Of a DNA stretch of 64,000 nt, positions 50,465 to 60,024 are shown one piece after another (the stretch's first letter is position 1; every line of letters begins with the position of its first letter). The notes under the pieces were generated by a model. The model did not search any database. It had not been told where the DNA came from and saw nothing but the letters and a program-made list of their open reading frames with translations. The stretch comes from Pseudomonas sp. CCI4.2 (GTDB lineage Bacteria; Pseudomonadota; Gammaproteobacteria; Pseudomonadales; Pseudomonadaceae): contig NZ_CP133781.1 of NCBI RefSeq assembly GCF_034350045.1, positions 3,192,001-3,256,000 on the forward strand, read 5' to 3'. A program made the position numbers and the translations under genes.

Positions 50465-51544
50465 TCAGTTCTTGAACGCTGCACCCGTAGCAACGACGCT
50501 GGCCGATGGCAGCAGGTTGCTGATGTAACGGTTCCAACGGGTGATGTTGGCGGGGCCGACAAACACCACGTCTTGGGCTTCGAGCGTGAACTGTCGCGCC
50601 AGGACGAAGGCGGTCGGTTTTTCCGCATTCAGGTGGTAGACCGTAGCCGTCTGGCCGTTAACGTCGCCTGAGCGGATGACGTACACCGCATTACCGTCGG
50701 CTGAATCTGGGCTCAGGCCACCGGAATTTCCCAGCGCTTCCATCAGAGTCAACGACGTCGTACCAAATGAAATTACTTGCGGACGTACCACTTCGCCCAG
50801 CACGTACACCTTGTTCGGCGAGTTGCTGTTCAAGTGGAGGTAATCACCGTCCTTAAGGAATATCTTGCTGAGCTGCGAGTCTTTGCGGTTCAGCGCATCG
50901 ACGTCGAGCACGTATTCCTTGCCGTCACGCTTGAGGGTCAATCCTGCGAGGTTGGCGTCGGTCAGGTCCAGTCCGGCTGTACTGATGGCTTGCACCAGGC
51001 TCAGCGGAATGTTGGTGATCGGCTGCGAGCCCGGGCTTTTGAACGCGCCCGACAGCAAGATACGTTGGCTGTTGTAACGCAACACTTTGACGTCGACTTT
51101 GACCTCAGTGTATTGCGGTGCGAGGCCCATTCGCAGTTGTTCGCGGACTTGGGCTACGGTTCTGTGGGCGGCCTGGATTTTTCCTACATACGGAAAGAAT
51201 ACAGTTCCATCGCTCAGCACTTCCCGGCTGTTGGCATCCAGTTGATCCTGGGAGCCAGGGGCCGTTAACTCAGGGTGTTCAAACACAGTAACCAATAACG
51301 TGTCGCCGGGACCGATGAGGTACTCGGGGGTCTTATAACTCAGCAGTTCCGCGGGTAATGGCTTGGGTTTTCGCCAGTTATTGGTTTGCAGCACGCTGGC
51401 AGTCGTAATGGCAACGAGTGTTACTTTGGGCGCGCCAGGCGTGTTGTCTTCTACTTCATCTGGAGTCATATGCTGCCCGGGAGCAAAGGCACAGCCCTGT
51501 AGGATCAGGCTGGAAAGCAGCACAACGGCTAGAGTTCGCTTCAT
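50465..51544 (-). CDS. Polysaccharide export outer-membrane lipoprotein (Wza/PslD type)
   Basis: A 359-residue export protein forming the outer-membrane channel for exopolysaccharide. Signal peptide with lipobox (SSLILQGC, cysteine at 18), Poly_export domain (about 75-165, YLIGPGDTLLVTVFEHPEL), then SLBB-type repeats (VYVLGEVVRPQVISFG and FTLEAQDVVFVGP). It is the last gene of the leftward operon, before a strong terminator, with AAGGAAGAACTCT as ribosome-binding site. Partner proteins are the Wzc-type autokinase and phosphatase encoded at the far end of the window. Confidence 0.92.
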   Translation of the reverse strand: MKRTLAVVLLSSLILQGCAFAPGQHMTPDEVEDNTPGAPKVTLVAITTASVLQTNNWRKPKPLPAELLSYKTPEYLIGPGDTLLVTVFEHPELTAPGSQDQLDANSREVLSDGTVFFPYVGKIQAAHRTVAQVREQLRMGLAPQYTEVKVDVKVLRYNSQRILLSGAFKSPGSQPITNIPLSLVQAISTAGLDLTDANLAGLTLKRDGKEYVLDVDALNRKDSQLSKIFLKDGDYLHLNSNSPNKVYVLGEVVRPQVISFGTTSLTLMEALGNSGGLSPDSADGNAVYVIRSGDVNGQTATVYHLNAEKPTAFVLARQFTLEAQDVVFVGPANITRWNRYISNLLPSASVVATGAAFKN

Positions 51545-51678
51545 AGAGTTCTTCCTTTCAAAAGTGCGTGACGCACCGCAGTGATTTCATTGCATCCCTT
51601 TCCAACACCGTTACAACTTCATCGCCCACACAGCGGCGCGCCTCCTGATCGAGCCGAGTGCGTGGAGAGATGAGTTAG

Positions 51679-53088
51679 TTAAAAAGCGTTCTTGTTAAGA
51701 AAGCCTTTGAACAGAGTCAGCAGGATGATTTTCATGTCCAGCCAAACTGACCAATGCTCGATGTATTCCAAGTCGAATTCGACGCGTTTTTGCATCTTGT
51801 CCAGCGTGTCGGTTTCTCCACGCCAGCCATTGATCTGCGCCCATCCAGTGATCCCTGGTTTTACTTTGTGCCGCAGCATGTAGCCGCTGACTTGCGTACG
51901 GTATTGCTCGTTGTGCGCCACCGCATGAGGGCGTGGTCCGACGATCGACATGTCGCCGCGCAGTACGTTGAAAAACTGCGGCAACTCGTCTAGCGAGGTG
52001 CGCCGCAGAAAGGCCCCTAGCGGGGTAATTCGTGCATCGTTGCGGGTGGCTTGGCGAATGACATCGCCGTTTTCCTGCACGGTCATGCTGCGAAATTTGT
52101 AGACCATGATCGCTCGACCATCGAGCCCGTAGCGGCGCTGCTGAAACAGCACTGGGCCATGGGAGGTGCATTTGATCGCAATGGATATCAGCAGCAACGG
52201 CAACGCGATCATCACTAGAATCAGACTGGATAACACCACATCTTCGAAACGTTTAACCACACTCCAGGCGCCGTCCATGGGTGAGTCGAAAATGCTGATG
52301 CTCGTCAGGCCGTTAATGCTTTCACTGCGCGCATGCAGCAGCTCGAACATGAACATATCGGGGATCAAGTACACCGAGGCGGTGGTATCACTCAAGCGTT
52401 TGACCAGCTCGCGCAAACCCTCTCCCTCAAAGGCGGAGGTGACGTAGATCTTGTCGATGTGGCCGTTACGGGCTTCGTCGATCAACTGCTCAAGATTGCC
52501 TCGAACGGGGACGCGTCGGCCAATGGCCACAAGGTCCATTTGCTGAGGGTGTTCGTCATAGAAGCCAAGCAGATTCAGACCCATCCAGGGGGCGGCGATG
52601 ATCGACATGGCCAAGCGCTCGCCACATTGGCCGGTGCCGACGATCGCCACACGTCGAGTGTTAAAGCCCCGGCGCCGCAAACCTTGCAGCACACTGCGAA
52701 TCAACAAGCGATAACCACACAGCAGCACCAGCACTAAGGCATACCAGGCCATTTGGCTATTATCGGGCGGGCGGGCGTGGTGCAACATCAGGTAGTCCAC
52801 GCACAGTAAGATCACAAATGTCACGGCCCAATAATTGAAGACCTTGATCAGTTCGCGAAGGATGCGTTCGCCGCGCCAAGACCCGTACAGTTGGTGATAG
52901 TCGCTAAGCCAGTGGAATACCAGCACCGACAGCATGATCAGCAACCAGAGTTCGGCATCCGTTGGCTTGCCTTCAAGTCGGTTGACCCAATAACCGCACA
53001 GCACGATGACGGTTAGATCTAGCAAACGATGGGCCACGGACAGCAGCGACTGATGCGCGTGGAGAATGCCGCGAAAAGGAGTGCTCAT
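51679..53088 (-). CDS. Undecaprenyl-phosphate sugar-1-phosphate transferase (WcaJ/PslA type)
   Basis: A 469-residue polyisoprenyl-phosphate hexose-1-phosphate transferase that starts repeat-unit assembly by attaching a sugar phosphate (usually glucose) to the lipid carrier. It has four N-terminal membrane helices, a Rossmann-like CoA-binding-type region (RRVAIVGTGQCGERLAM, about 160-280) and the C-terminal catalytic bacterial-sugar-transferase domain (about 285-469) with KRFEDVVLSSLILVMIALPLLL, VYKFRSMT, DELPQFFNVLRGDMSIVGPRP and KPGITGWAQINGWRGETD. The start at 53088 omits 15 doubtful residues. It follows a GT4 gene after 13 bases. Confidence 0.93.
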   Translation of the reverse strand: MSTPFRGILHAHQSLLSVAHRLLDLTVIVLCGYWVNRLEGKPTDAELWLLIMLSVLVFHWLSDYHQLYGSWRGERILRELIKVFNYWAVTFVILLCVDYLMLHHARPPDNSQMAWYALVLVLLCGYRLLIRSVLQGLRRRGFNTRRVAIVGTGQCGERLAMSIIAAPWMGLNLLGFYDEHPQQMDLVAIGRRVPVRGNLEQLIDEARNGHIDKIYVTSAFEGEGLRELVKRLSDTTASVYLIPDMFMFELLHARSESINGLTSISIFDSPMDGAWSVVKRFEDVVLSSLILVMIALPLLLISIAIKCTSHGPVLFQQRRYGLDGRAIMVYKFRSMTVQENGDVIRQATRNDARITPLGAFLRRTSLDELPQFFNVLRGDMSIVGPRPHAVAHNEQYRTQVSGYMLRHKVKPGITGWAQINGWRGETDTLDKMQKRVEFDLEYIEHWSVWLDMKIILLTLFKGFLNKNAF

Positions 53089-53101
53089 GGCCAGTTCTCG
53101 T

Positions 53102-54328
53102 TCAAACAGATTTGATTGGAACGACCCGCGCACTGTGCTCGGAAAGGATCACCATCGGGGCAGGTACCGGGGCACTAACAGGGGCGCTCAGAGGGCGCCG
53201 GTGTGCGGTGCGAGCGACCTCCAGTCGTGAGTCGACGAAGGTTTTGATTTCTTGCTCGAAACGTTCTGCGGAAAAACGTTCGGCGTTAAGACGGCAGGCC
53301 AAGGCACTGATGCGTGGCTTGGCGTTCTCAAACTCGGCAACCGCCGCCTTCAGCGCTTCGGCGGTCTGTTCGTAGTAAAAGACCCCCGTTGGTACGGGTT
53401 GGTCCAAGCCATGGATGGTTTCCAATACGCCACCCTTGGCAAAGGCAATCACCGGTGTACCGCACGCCTGGGCTTCCACGGGGCTGATGCCGAAATCTTC
53501 CTCGGCGGCGAACACAAACGCTTTGGCGTTGCGCATGTGTTCAAGCAGCGAGGCGAAGGATTGATAACCGAGTAAGGTGACGTTTGGCGCCTGAATAGCC
53601 TGGCATTTTTCCATTTCAGGACCTTCGCCGATAACGATCAGGTGTTTGTCCGGCATGGCCGCAAAGGCTTCGATGATCATTGGGATGCGCTTGTAGGGCA
53701 CCATCCGCGAGGCCGTCAGGTAAAACTCTTGCTTGGTTTCTTGCAGGGTGAAGCCTTCGGTGTCGACCGGCGGATAAATGACCCTGGATTCGCGGCGATA
53801 GGCTTTGGCGATCCGTCCGCCAATGAAGTGCGAATTGGCGATGAAGTCATCCACGCCCGCCGCAGTACGCTGATCCCACATACGAATGTAATGCAGGATC
53901 ATTCGCGCGACCCGGCTCTTGAAGCCGCGATGCAAGCCCGCTTCCTGCAAATATTGGTGTTGCAAATCCCAAGCGTAGCGAATCGGGGAATGCACATAGC
54001 TGATGTGCACCTGATCCGGCCCGCTAAGCACCCCTTTGGCCACGGCGTGGCTGCTGGAAATGATCAGGTCATACCCGGACAGGTCCAGCTGCTCGATAGC
54101 AAGGGGCATCAGCGGCAAATATTTTTGATAGCGGGTTTTGGCTTTCGGCAGATTCTGGATAAACGTGGTCTTGGCTTTCTTGCCACCCAAATGGGCACGG
54201 TCCTGGTCGCTGAGAAAGTCGATCACCGAAAACAGATCGGCTTCAGGCCAGACCTTTATCAAGGCGGCGAGCACGCGCTCAGCGCCAGCGTAAGTCACGA
54301 GCCAGTCATGGACGATAGCAATTTTCAT
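53102..54328 (-). CDS. Glycosyltransferase family 4
   Basis: A 408-residue GT-B-fold glycosyltransferase: MKIAIVHDWLVTYAGAERVLAAL at the start, donor-binding segments RMVPYKRIPMIIEAFAAMPDKHLIVIGEGPEMEK and FAAEEDFGISPVEAQACGTPVIAFAKGG with the conserved glutamate. This is the PslI/PslF-like GT4 type that extends the repeat unit from a nucleotide sugar at the cytoplasmic face. The ATG at 54328 has AAAGGAACG upstream. It lies between a second GT gene and the initiating transferase. Linkage and sugar unknown. Confidence 0.9.
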   Translation of the reverse strand: MKIAIVHDWLVTYAGAERVLAALIKVWPEADLFSVIDFLSDQDRAHLGGKKAKTTFIQNLPKAKTRYQKYLPLMPLAIEQLDLSGYDLIISSSHAVAKGVLSGPDQVHISYVHSPIRYAWDLQHQYLQEAGLHRGFKSRVARMILHYIRMWDQRTAAGVDDFIANSHFIGGRIAKAYRRESRVIYPPVDTEGFTLQETKQEFYLTASRMVPYKRIPMIIEAFAAMPDKHLIVIGEGPEMEKCQAIQAPNVTLLGYQSFASLLEHMRNAKAFVFAAEEDFGISPVEAQACGTPVIAFAKGGVLETIHGLDQPVPTGVFYYEQTAEALKAAVAEFENAKPRISALACRLNAERFSAERFEQEIKTFVDSRLEVARTAHRRPLSAPVSAPVPAPMVILSEHSARVVPIKSV

Positions 54329-54426
54329 GGCGTTCCTTTCTATAAGTACATGCCGTCGATCGGAGGCGGGCGTGGCGCGTCCTGGCATGACGGTTGTTAG
54401 GCAGTTACCGGGAAGGGTGGCCGGGC

Positions 54427-55569
54427 TCAGGGTTTACCCGAGGACGACTCAGCCGGGAATTTCTCGCCGACCACGTCCTGAGCGGCAAGCGGCTTGGTCT
54501 TTGCCTGCCGGGCCTCGTCTATCAGCGTGTCGATGCGCTGGGACACCCGCTGTGCAGACTCCTCCCAAGAAAACCGGCCCACGTTATTCAAACCGCGACG
54601 GCGCAACGACTGGCGTAACGGTAAGTCGGTCAATATCCGTTCCATTGCAGCGGCAATATGCTCGACGTCCAGGGGGTCGAAATACAGCGCACTGGCTTGC
54701 AACACCTCGGGAATCGAGGCTGCGTTGGCGGCGATTACGGGGCAACCACAGGCTTGCGCTTCCAAGGGTGGAATACCAAACCCTTCATACAGCGAGGGAA
54801 ATATGAAGGCTGTCGCACCTTGATACTGGGCGATCAGCTCGGCATCGCTGAGCCGGCCCAAAAAGCGGATGCGCGGATCGCTGCAAGCCAACCGCTGAAG
54901 GCTGGGATCAGAAAATATCTCGCTGGCAGCGCCGACAATGTGCAGCTGCAACGCACCGTGATCACGCAAAGTTAGAAACGCTTCGATCATGCGTTTGAAG
55001 TTCTTGTGTGCGCTGGGTGAAGACACGGCCAACAGATAGTCGTGTTTGTTGCCAAGCGGTGGCCCCGGTTGAAACGCGTCGCTGACAGCATTGGGTACAA
55101 CGAAAATCTTGTTTTCGGGGTAGTTATAAAACTGCGATATCTCGCCTTTTGAAAAACTGCTGACAGTCAACAATGCCTTGATGCGAGACAGCAGAATCGG
55201 GGTCATGACCCGATACAACGTGCGGAACGTCCGGGTGTAGCTTTCGGGATGACGCACGTACGTGATGTCGTGATGGGTGGCGATCTGGTTGCTATAGAAC
55301 AACGGTGCGGTGCTGCACAACGAGACCAACAAGGGATTGCCCTGGCGCCGAAGGTAGAGTGGCAGATCCAGTTGTTCCCACAGGTGGCCACTGTTGCGAC
55401 CGATACACTGGACGTCCAGCGCCCTGGCACTCTCGTGCATCTTGATGCCGTGCGGGGCGACGAACACCAGGTCATTGCGGATCTGCTTGAGCGCTAGACA
55501 CGTCTGCTCAGCGAATCGTTGTACCCCGCGCAATTCCTGGGTAAGAAAGCGAGCATTGATCACAATCAT
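54427..55569 (-). CDS. Glycosyltransferase family 1/4
   Basis: A 380-residue GT-B glycosyltransferase: MIVINARFLTQELRGVQRFAEQTCLAL, ITYVRHPESYTRTFR, LLAVSSPSAHKNFKRMIEAF and IFPSLYEGFGIPPLEAQACGCPVIAANAASIPEV (EX7E motif) place it in the GT4 clan, close to mannosyltransferases such as PslH-type proteins. The start at 55569 drops 16 doubtful leading residues. It lies between the PslG-like hydrolase and the next GT4. Specificity unknown. Confidence 0.9.
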   Translation of the reverse strand: MIVINARFLTQELRGVQRFAEQTCLALKQIRNDLVFVAPHGIKMHESARALDVQCIGRNSGHLWEQLDLPLYLRRQGNPLLVSLCSTAPLFYSNQIATHHDITYVRHPESYTRTFRTLYRVMTPILLSRIKALLTVSSFSKGEISQFYNYPENKIFVVPNAVSDAFQPGPPLGNKHDYLLAVSSPSAHKNFKRMIEAFLTLRDHGALQLHIVGAASEIFSDPSLQRLACSDPRIRFLGRLSDAELIAQYQGATAFIFPSLYEGFGIPPLEAQACGCPVIAANAASIPEVLQASALYFDPLDVEHIAAAMERILTDLPLRQSLRRRGLNNVGRFSWEESAQRVSQRIDTLIDEARQAKTKPLAAQDVVGEKFPAESSSGKP

Positions 55570-55642
55570 CGGAGGCGACCTGAGGAAAATTAAAGCGGTT
55601 ATCCAAGGGCTTCGCACGCCTTGGTCGCAGGGTTAAAACCCG

Positions 55643-56968
55643 TTATTGAGCAAAAAGCGGCGGACGTGTCCCCAAGCTGATTATTTTTGGAAATTCATTG
55701 ATCGGGATCTCGGCCGAGCACCGGCTGTCGTCACATTTCCAAGGGCTTCCACTGTCGACGCGGCCTTTTTCCGGCTCGGCAGTGTCAATCAGCTGCACAT
55801 TGCCGTGCTGAAGACTGCTGGCCTCAACGTGTGCCATTTGACCTCCTGAGATGCTCCACGCGACCAGTATTTGCTCTGAGCCTTTGGAGAAGCGCAGCAG
55901 GTAATGGGTGTCGGTTTCTCGGCTTTTTTCGGCTTCGTAATGGAACTCGCGCACGGTCGGGCTGATGGCTTTAAGTGTCTGGTAGGCCGGTTTCGGTCGC
56001 AGGTTCTGCTCCAGCAGGCCGAAGTTTTGCTTTATTTCGTTGCGGTCGGTGCCTTCGTTGATGAGGTCGTACCACCACATGCCTTTGATGTCGGGCAGCG
56101 TGCGCCCAAGGAAGAAGCTTCGCGCCAGATAAGCCGCCTGGGTGCGTTCATCAACGCCGCATTTACCGTTGTTACTGGGCCAACCCATTTCGGTGAGGTA
56201 CAACGGCACCGGTTTATTGGCGATGGACTTGAGGTTCGCATCGACATCGCGCAGCCACGCGATCCAGTGTTCAGGGGTATGACGTTCAGCGTTGCGGCAA
56301 TACACCGAGGGGTGCAGCGATAAGCCGTCTACTTTTGACAGCACGTCGGCTTCGATCAGGCGGTCAGCAAATCCCATGTCAATGCCCTTGCTGGTTACGG
56401 CACCGGCTAGGATCTTCACCTGCTTATTTTGGGAGCGGATGCGTTGCGCGGTTTCGGTCACCAAGACCGCGTAGTCGGTGGACAACGCTGCATCACCCGA
56501 TTTTTCGCCGTCCCATTCGTTCCATATCTCGTAATACCCGGCGCTATTGCCCAGCCTGTGGCTCACAAACTTTGCGTAATTGGTGAAAGCGCGTCTGATT
56601 TGCGGATCGCGAGGTTTCGAGTTGTCGTCATAAGAGGGGTTGCCGTAACCCAGCACCAACAGCGGACTGATACGGCGGGCTTTGGTTTCACTCAAATAGT
56701 TCAGCCAGACCGAATCAATATGTAACTGGCCCCGCCTGGGCTCGACGGTGGACCACAAAGCATCGTCACGCACTGAGGTAATTCCAGCATCAGCGATCAG
56801 TTGCATGACCTGGGTCAGTGAGCCCTTTTTATTCAATAGCTGAGTGCTGACACCGATGATGAACGGCTCGTCGGCCATGGCCGAGAAGCTTAAAAACACG
56901 CCCATCAAAAAAAATATCAGGCGCGGGCGGGACCTGGTCCGGTTCAGAGTGAACATTATTCGTCTCAT
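55643..56968 (-). CDS. PslG-like GH39-type glycoside hydrolase
   Basis: A 441-residue periplasmic glycoside hydrolase (P. aeruginosa PslG is 442). An N-terminal membrane/signal segment (about 10-31, LIFFLMGVFLSFSAMA) precedes a TIM-barrel with the acid/base glutamate in YYEIWNEWD (about 150) and nucleophile glutamate in LYLTEMGWPSNNGKCG (about 259), and a small beta-sandwich end. Such enzymes trim or release nascent Psl-type polysaccharide. The presence among GT4 genes and PslA/PslD-like genes supports a Psl-like system. The start is uncertain among in-frame ATGs at 57025, 56968 and 56956. Confidence 0.85.
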   Translation of the reverse strand: MRRIMFTLNRTRSRPRLIFFLMGVFLSFSAMADEPFIIGVSTQLLNKKGSLTQVMQLIADAGITSVRDDALWSTVEPRRGQLHIDSVWLNYLSETKARRISPLLVLGYGNPSYDDNSKPRDPQIRRAFTNYAKFVSHRLGNSAGYYEIWNEWDGEKSGDAALSTDYAVLVTETAQRIRSQNKQVKILAGAVTSKGIDMGFADRLIEADVLSKVDGLSLHPSVYCRNAERHTPEHWIAWLRDVDANLKSIANKPVPLYLTEMGWPSNNGKCGVDERTQAAYLARSFFLGRTLPDIKGMWWYDLINEGTDRNEIKQNFGLLEQNLRPKPAYQTLKAISPTVREFHYEAEKSRETDTHYLLRFSKGSEQILVAWSISGGQMAHVEASSLQHGNVQLIDTAEPEKGRVDSGSPWKCDDSRCSAEIPINEFPKIISLGTRPPLFAQ

Positions 56969-57078
56969 AAAGAGGCCGCAGGCCAGAGCTTTGCTCGTGG
57001 TCGTGGGCCGAGCAAGGACGCGCAATAAGTGCGGAATCAGTTGAAACGGTTACGCCGCGGTGCGCCCATCAACCTTGC

Positions 57079-58317
57079 TCATACCGGATGCGACACGGGA
57101 TGATCCCTGCGTCGCAAGATTTTCCCCTGGAGTGTCTCGGTGAAAATGCGTTGGTAGTGGTCGAGCATCAACTCCTCGTCGAGCAGCGAAGCGACACTGC
57201 TGCGTGCTTGGGTGCTCAGACGGGTCAGTAATTCGGGTTGCTCGTGCAAACTCAACATCGCGTGGCCCAGCGAGTCTGGGTCATCGGGACTGCAGAGCAA
57301 ACCGTTGACCTGGTCCTGAATGATTTCGGGTAAGCCGCCCATTCGTCCGGCGATCACCGGCAGTGAGTGGGCGCAGGCCTCGACGGCAACCATGCCGAAG
57401 GGCTCGCTCCAGATCGACGGCACGACCGCTACATCCACCTGGCTGTAAAACGTTTCCGGTTTCTGATAACCGACAAAACTGATGTTCGGTGATGTCACCA
57501 ACCCCTTGAGCAGCGTTTCGTCATTGAGCTGGCCGCGGCCGGCAATCTGTAGGGTGGCGTCGAACGGAAGTTTTTGAAATTGCTCAATCAACCAACGAAC
57601 ACCCTTGGCTTCAGACAGCGTGCCCATGTAGCCAAATCGCAGTGGTTTCAGGGCGTCCACATCATGCGCGGCCACTTCCGGGGGCGGCGGGAATGGACTG
57701 CTGTTATGCACGACGTGGGCCTGCGCACCTTTGAAGTAGCCTTGACCCTGGAGGGTTTCGAGCATGAAGCGGCTAACCCCAATTACGCTGTCGACCTGCG
57801 CGGAGCGTGTGTCATAGCCTTTGCGGAACTGTTTGCAGCTGGCGCATAGCTGCTGACAACATTTGCCATTCTTGAACATCGTGCTGCTAGGGCAGAGCAA
57901 GTACATATCGTGCAGCACTTGGACAATCGGAATGCCCGCCGCTGTGATTTCATCCCAGGCGGATACAGACCAACCGCTGAGGTTATGGCAGACGACAATG
58001 TCTGGGCGTTCTACGCGGATCACTTCGCGCACGTATTCGCGCATGGCGCCGTTATAGCGGTCGCGGATATGCCAACCGATTCGGCTCAGGCGTCCGGGAC
58101 GCTGGGCGGTGTAATGCCAATAGAAGTTGCGCAGCCCGGCGCGGTAGACCTTGACTCGGTTCAGGCAATCGCTAGTCAGTCCAGTTTCGGGCCCCGTGGC
58201 CAGCACCACCACGTTACAACCGCGCTTGGTCAAACCTTCGGCCGTACGCTGCAGAATGATCTCGGCACCGCCGCCGATGTGAGGGGGGTAGAGGCTGTTG
58301 ATGAACAGTATTTTCAT
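57079..58317 (-). CDS. Glycosyltransferase family 4
   Basis: A 412-residue GT-B glycosyltransferase: MKILFINSLYPPHIGGGAEIILQRTAEGLTKRG at the start, then FGYMGTLSEAKGVRWLIEQFQ and VPSIWSEPFGMVAVEACAHSLPVIAG. A cysteine-rich insert CCQQLCASCK at about 150-160, after HDMYLLCPSSTMF, is typical of one GT4 subgroup and may bind metal or be structural. The start overlaps the stop of the upstream GT2 by 4 bases, so the two are translationally coupled. The sugar added is unknown. Confidence 0.9.
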   Translation of the reverse strand: MKILFINSLYPPHIGGGAEIILQRTAEGLTKRGCNVVVLATGPETGLTSDCLNRVKVYRAGLRNFYWHYTAQRPGRLSRIGWHIRDRYNGAMREYVREVIRVERPDIVVCHNLSGWSVSAWDEITAAGIPIVQVLHDMYLLCPSSTMFKNGKCCQQLCASCKQFRKGYDTRSAQVDSVIGVSRFMLETLQGQGYFKGAQAHVVHNSSPFPPPPEVAAHDVDALKPLRFGYMGTLSEAKGVRWLIEQFQKLPFDATLQIAGRGQLNDETLLKGLVTSPNISFVGYQKPETFYSQVDVAVVPSIWSEPFGMVAVEACAHSLPVIAGRMGGLPEIIQDQVNGLLCSPDDPDSLGHAMLSLHEQPELLTRLSTQARSSVASLLDEELMLDHYQRIFTETLQGKILRRRDHPVSHPV

Positions 58318-59315
58318 AATGGGTAGGACTGGTGAAGACCCAAAACGCCCGACTCTCCGTCATGGATCGCTTTTTCGATTAGGTTCAGCCGCTGCTCCGC
58401 ACCCCGGCGTTTGGCGATCAGGCGCAATAAGCGGAAAAATACCCAGCGATTGAGGCTGTAAATCCAAGACGAGGACGCCCAAATGTTCTTGTCGAACCAG
58501 GCTTGGTTACGGGCGCCGTAATAGGCGCGCAAGTCGGAGCCGCCGAGCAAGAAACTTTCATAAATGTTGTTGGTTTTGGCTTTGATGTTCCACGACTCTT
58601 CCAAGTCATCGAGCAAGGCATCAGGCACCAGGAAAATACGCCCGCCCCCGGCAGTAATGCGCCAGGTGTATTCGCTGTCATCGGCGTACAACAGCAGCGC
58701 ATCCAACGGCAGGCCAATGCGTTGATACAAGCTGCGGTGGGCGAGAAGACCGCCATAGGTTGCAAAGGGTAATTGAACCATCGGCTGCTGATTGCGTTTC
58801 GCCTTGGGGTGGCCCCACGGCAAGCGACGCCAAATTTTGTACGGCAGTTGAGCAATGTGGAAACCGAAGAAACTTGAGCGGCGCTGGATGGCGAAGCGCT
58901 TGGGTACACCGGCCGCAATATCGGCCTGATGAGTAGGGCGGAAACCCAGCACAGCGGCTTTATCCCGACCATCAATCCGCTCGCGCTTGTACAGGCAATG
59001 GTGCAGCGTGGCGATTGCATTGACGGTGGGCGCGTTGTCATCGTCCATCAGCCAGATGTATTCGGCACCTGCATCTATCGCGGCTTGAATACCTACGGAA
59101 TAGCCTTTGGCCGAGCCGGTATTTTGTTGCAGATAAATCACTTCAACCTGCCCAGGCCAAGCACGTGTCAAAGACTCCAGCGGTGCAACCGACGCATTGC
59201 TGACGATGATCACCCGTTCGATTTGTGAACTTGCCAACGAACGGCTGACCAGGGTTTGCAGGTAGGGCAGTCGGTCACCGTACGTCAGCGTCACCAGCGT
59301 AGTTTTATGAGTCAT
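58314..59315 (-). CDS. Glycosyltransferase family 2
   Basis: A 333-residue GT-A glycosyltransferase. TTLVTLTYGDRLPYLQTLV starts the nucleotide-binding half, the metal-binding DxD is in IWLMDDDNAPT (about 92), and YADDSEYTWRITAGGGRIFLVPDALLDD is the acceptor-side motif. The layout is that of GlfT2/rhamnosyl-type GT2 proteins. It follows the RfaH-like gene after a 150-base gap containing REP-like sequence and overlaps the next GT4 by 4 bases. Donor sugar unknown. Confidence 0.9.
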   Translation of the reverse strand: MTHKTTLVTLTYGDRLPYLQTLVSRSLASSQIERVIIVSNASVAPLESLTRAWPGQVEVIYLQQNTGSAKGYSVGIQAAIDAGAEYIWLMDDDNAPTVNAIATLHHCLYKRERIDGRDKAAVLGFRPTHQADIAAGVPKRFAIQRRSSFFGFHIAQLPYKIWRRLPWGHPKAKRNQQPMVQLPFATYGGLLAHRSLYQRIGLPLDALLLYADDSEYTWRITAGGGRIFLVPDALLDDLEESWNIKAKTNNIYESFLLGGSDLRAYYGARNQAWFDKNIWASSSWIYSLNRWVFFRLLRLIAKRRGAEQRLNLIEKAIHDGESGVLGLHQSYPL

Positions 59316-59465
59316 CGTGCACTTCCAGGCAATTTAGAAAGGTAGAGATGTCGCGCCGTACCCCACTCACAAGAGCCTATAGGAGCCATTTGTTGGCGAA
59401 CAATCCCCCGTGCAATGTCAGGCAGGTTGCTTCGCGAACAGGTTCGCTCCCACAGGGTCGTGAGC
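59316..59465. repeat. REP-like fragment between glycosyltransferase and RfaH-like gene
   Basis: Contains GTTGGCGAACAATCCCCCG and GAACAGGTTCGCTCCCACAGGG, remnants of the REP-type arms seen elsewhere. An imperfect palindrome (GCTTCGCGAACAGGTTCGC) is present. It lies within the operon and may modulate read-through. Confidence 0.5.
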
Positions 59466-59981
59466 TCAGGCTCTGGCTTCCATCCGCGCGAGGCTGCTGA
59501 TTGGCAGCGTGACCTTTTGTTCGCGTTGCAGCAGGTTGAGCAAGATAACGGCGCGTTCTTCGCCATCGGCGGCGAGGAAAATAGCTTCGAGGTCGCAAAA
59601 ACTGCCGGTCTTGATCAGAACGTGTTCGCCCTGCTGAAATTCAACCCTGGGTTCGGGCGACAGCAGCCGCTGGCGAATTTGCTGGATCAAGTCGTCGTGA
59701 ACGGGTACTGGGTGTGAGCCGAAGGTGACGATGCGCGCTACGCCTCGGGTTGAACGGATCGGATACCAGTTGTCATTGACCTGATCCATGCGAATGAACA
59801 GGTAGCCCGGAAACAACTCCTCTTCGCTGGCGGCACGAGGGGTGCGTTTTTTCGGCGCACCCGCTTTCAGTGGCCGATAGCACTCAAACTGCTGACGCTG
59901 CAGGTGTTCTTGCGCGCGGGCTTCCTGACGGGGTTTGGTTTGTATCAAGTACCAGCGCGCAGGATTTTCCATGTGAGTCAT
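59466..59981 (-). CDS. rfaH: NusG-paralogue antiterminator, RfaH-like
   Basis: A 171-residue NusG-family protein: NGN domain at the N-terminus (RWYLIQTKPRQEARAQEHLQRQQFECYRPL, then EELFPGYLFIRMD, STRGVARIVTFG) and a KOW-type C-terminal domain (about 115-165, QGEHVLIKTGSFCDLEAIFLAADGEERAVILL). RfaH-type proteins travel with RNA polymerase to prevent premature termination in long polysaccharide operons, usually recruited by an ops element. Here the gene is internal to the exopolysaccharide operon. The ATG at 59981 follows GGAGCGTACTT. No ops-like GGCGGTAGCGT is visible in the window. Any such site would be at the operon start beyond the right edge. Confidence 0.85.
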   Translation of the reverse strand: MTHMENPARWYLIQTKPRQEARAQEHLQRQQFECYRPLKAGAPKKRTPRAASEEELFPGYLFIRMDQVNDNWYPIRSTRGVARIVTFGSHPVPVHDDLIQQIRQRLLSPEPRVEFQQGEHVLIKTGSFCDLEAIFLAADGEERAVILLNLLQREQKVTLPISSLARMEARA

Positions 59982-60024
59982 AAGTACGCTCCATTGCAAT
60001 CCGAGTGTGACTGGGTGAACACGA

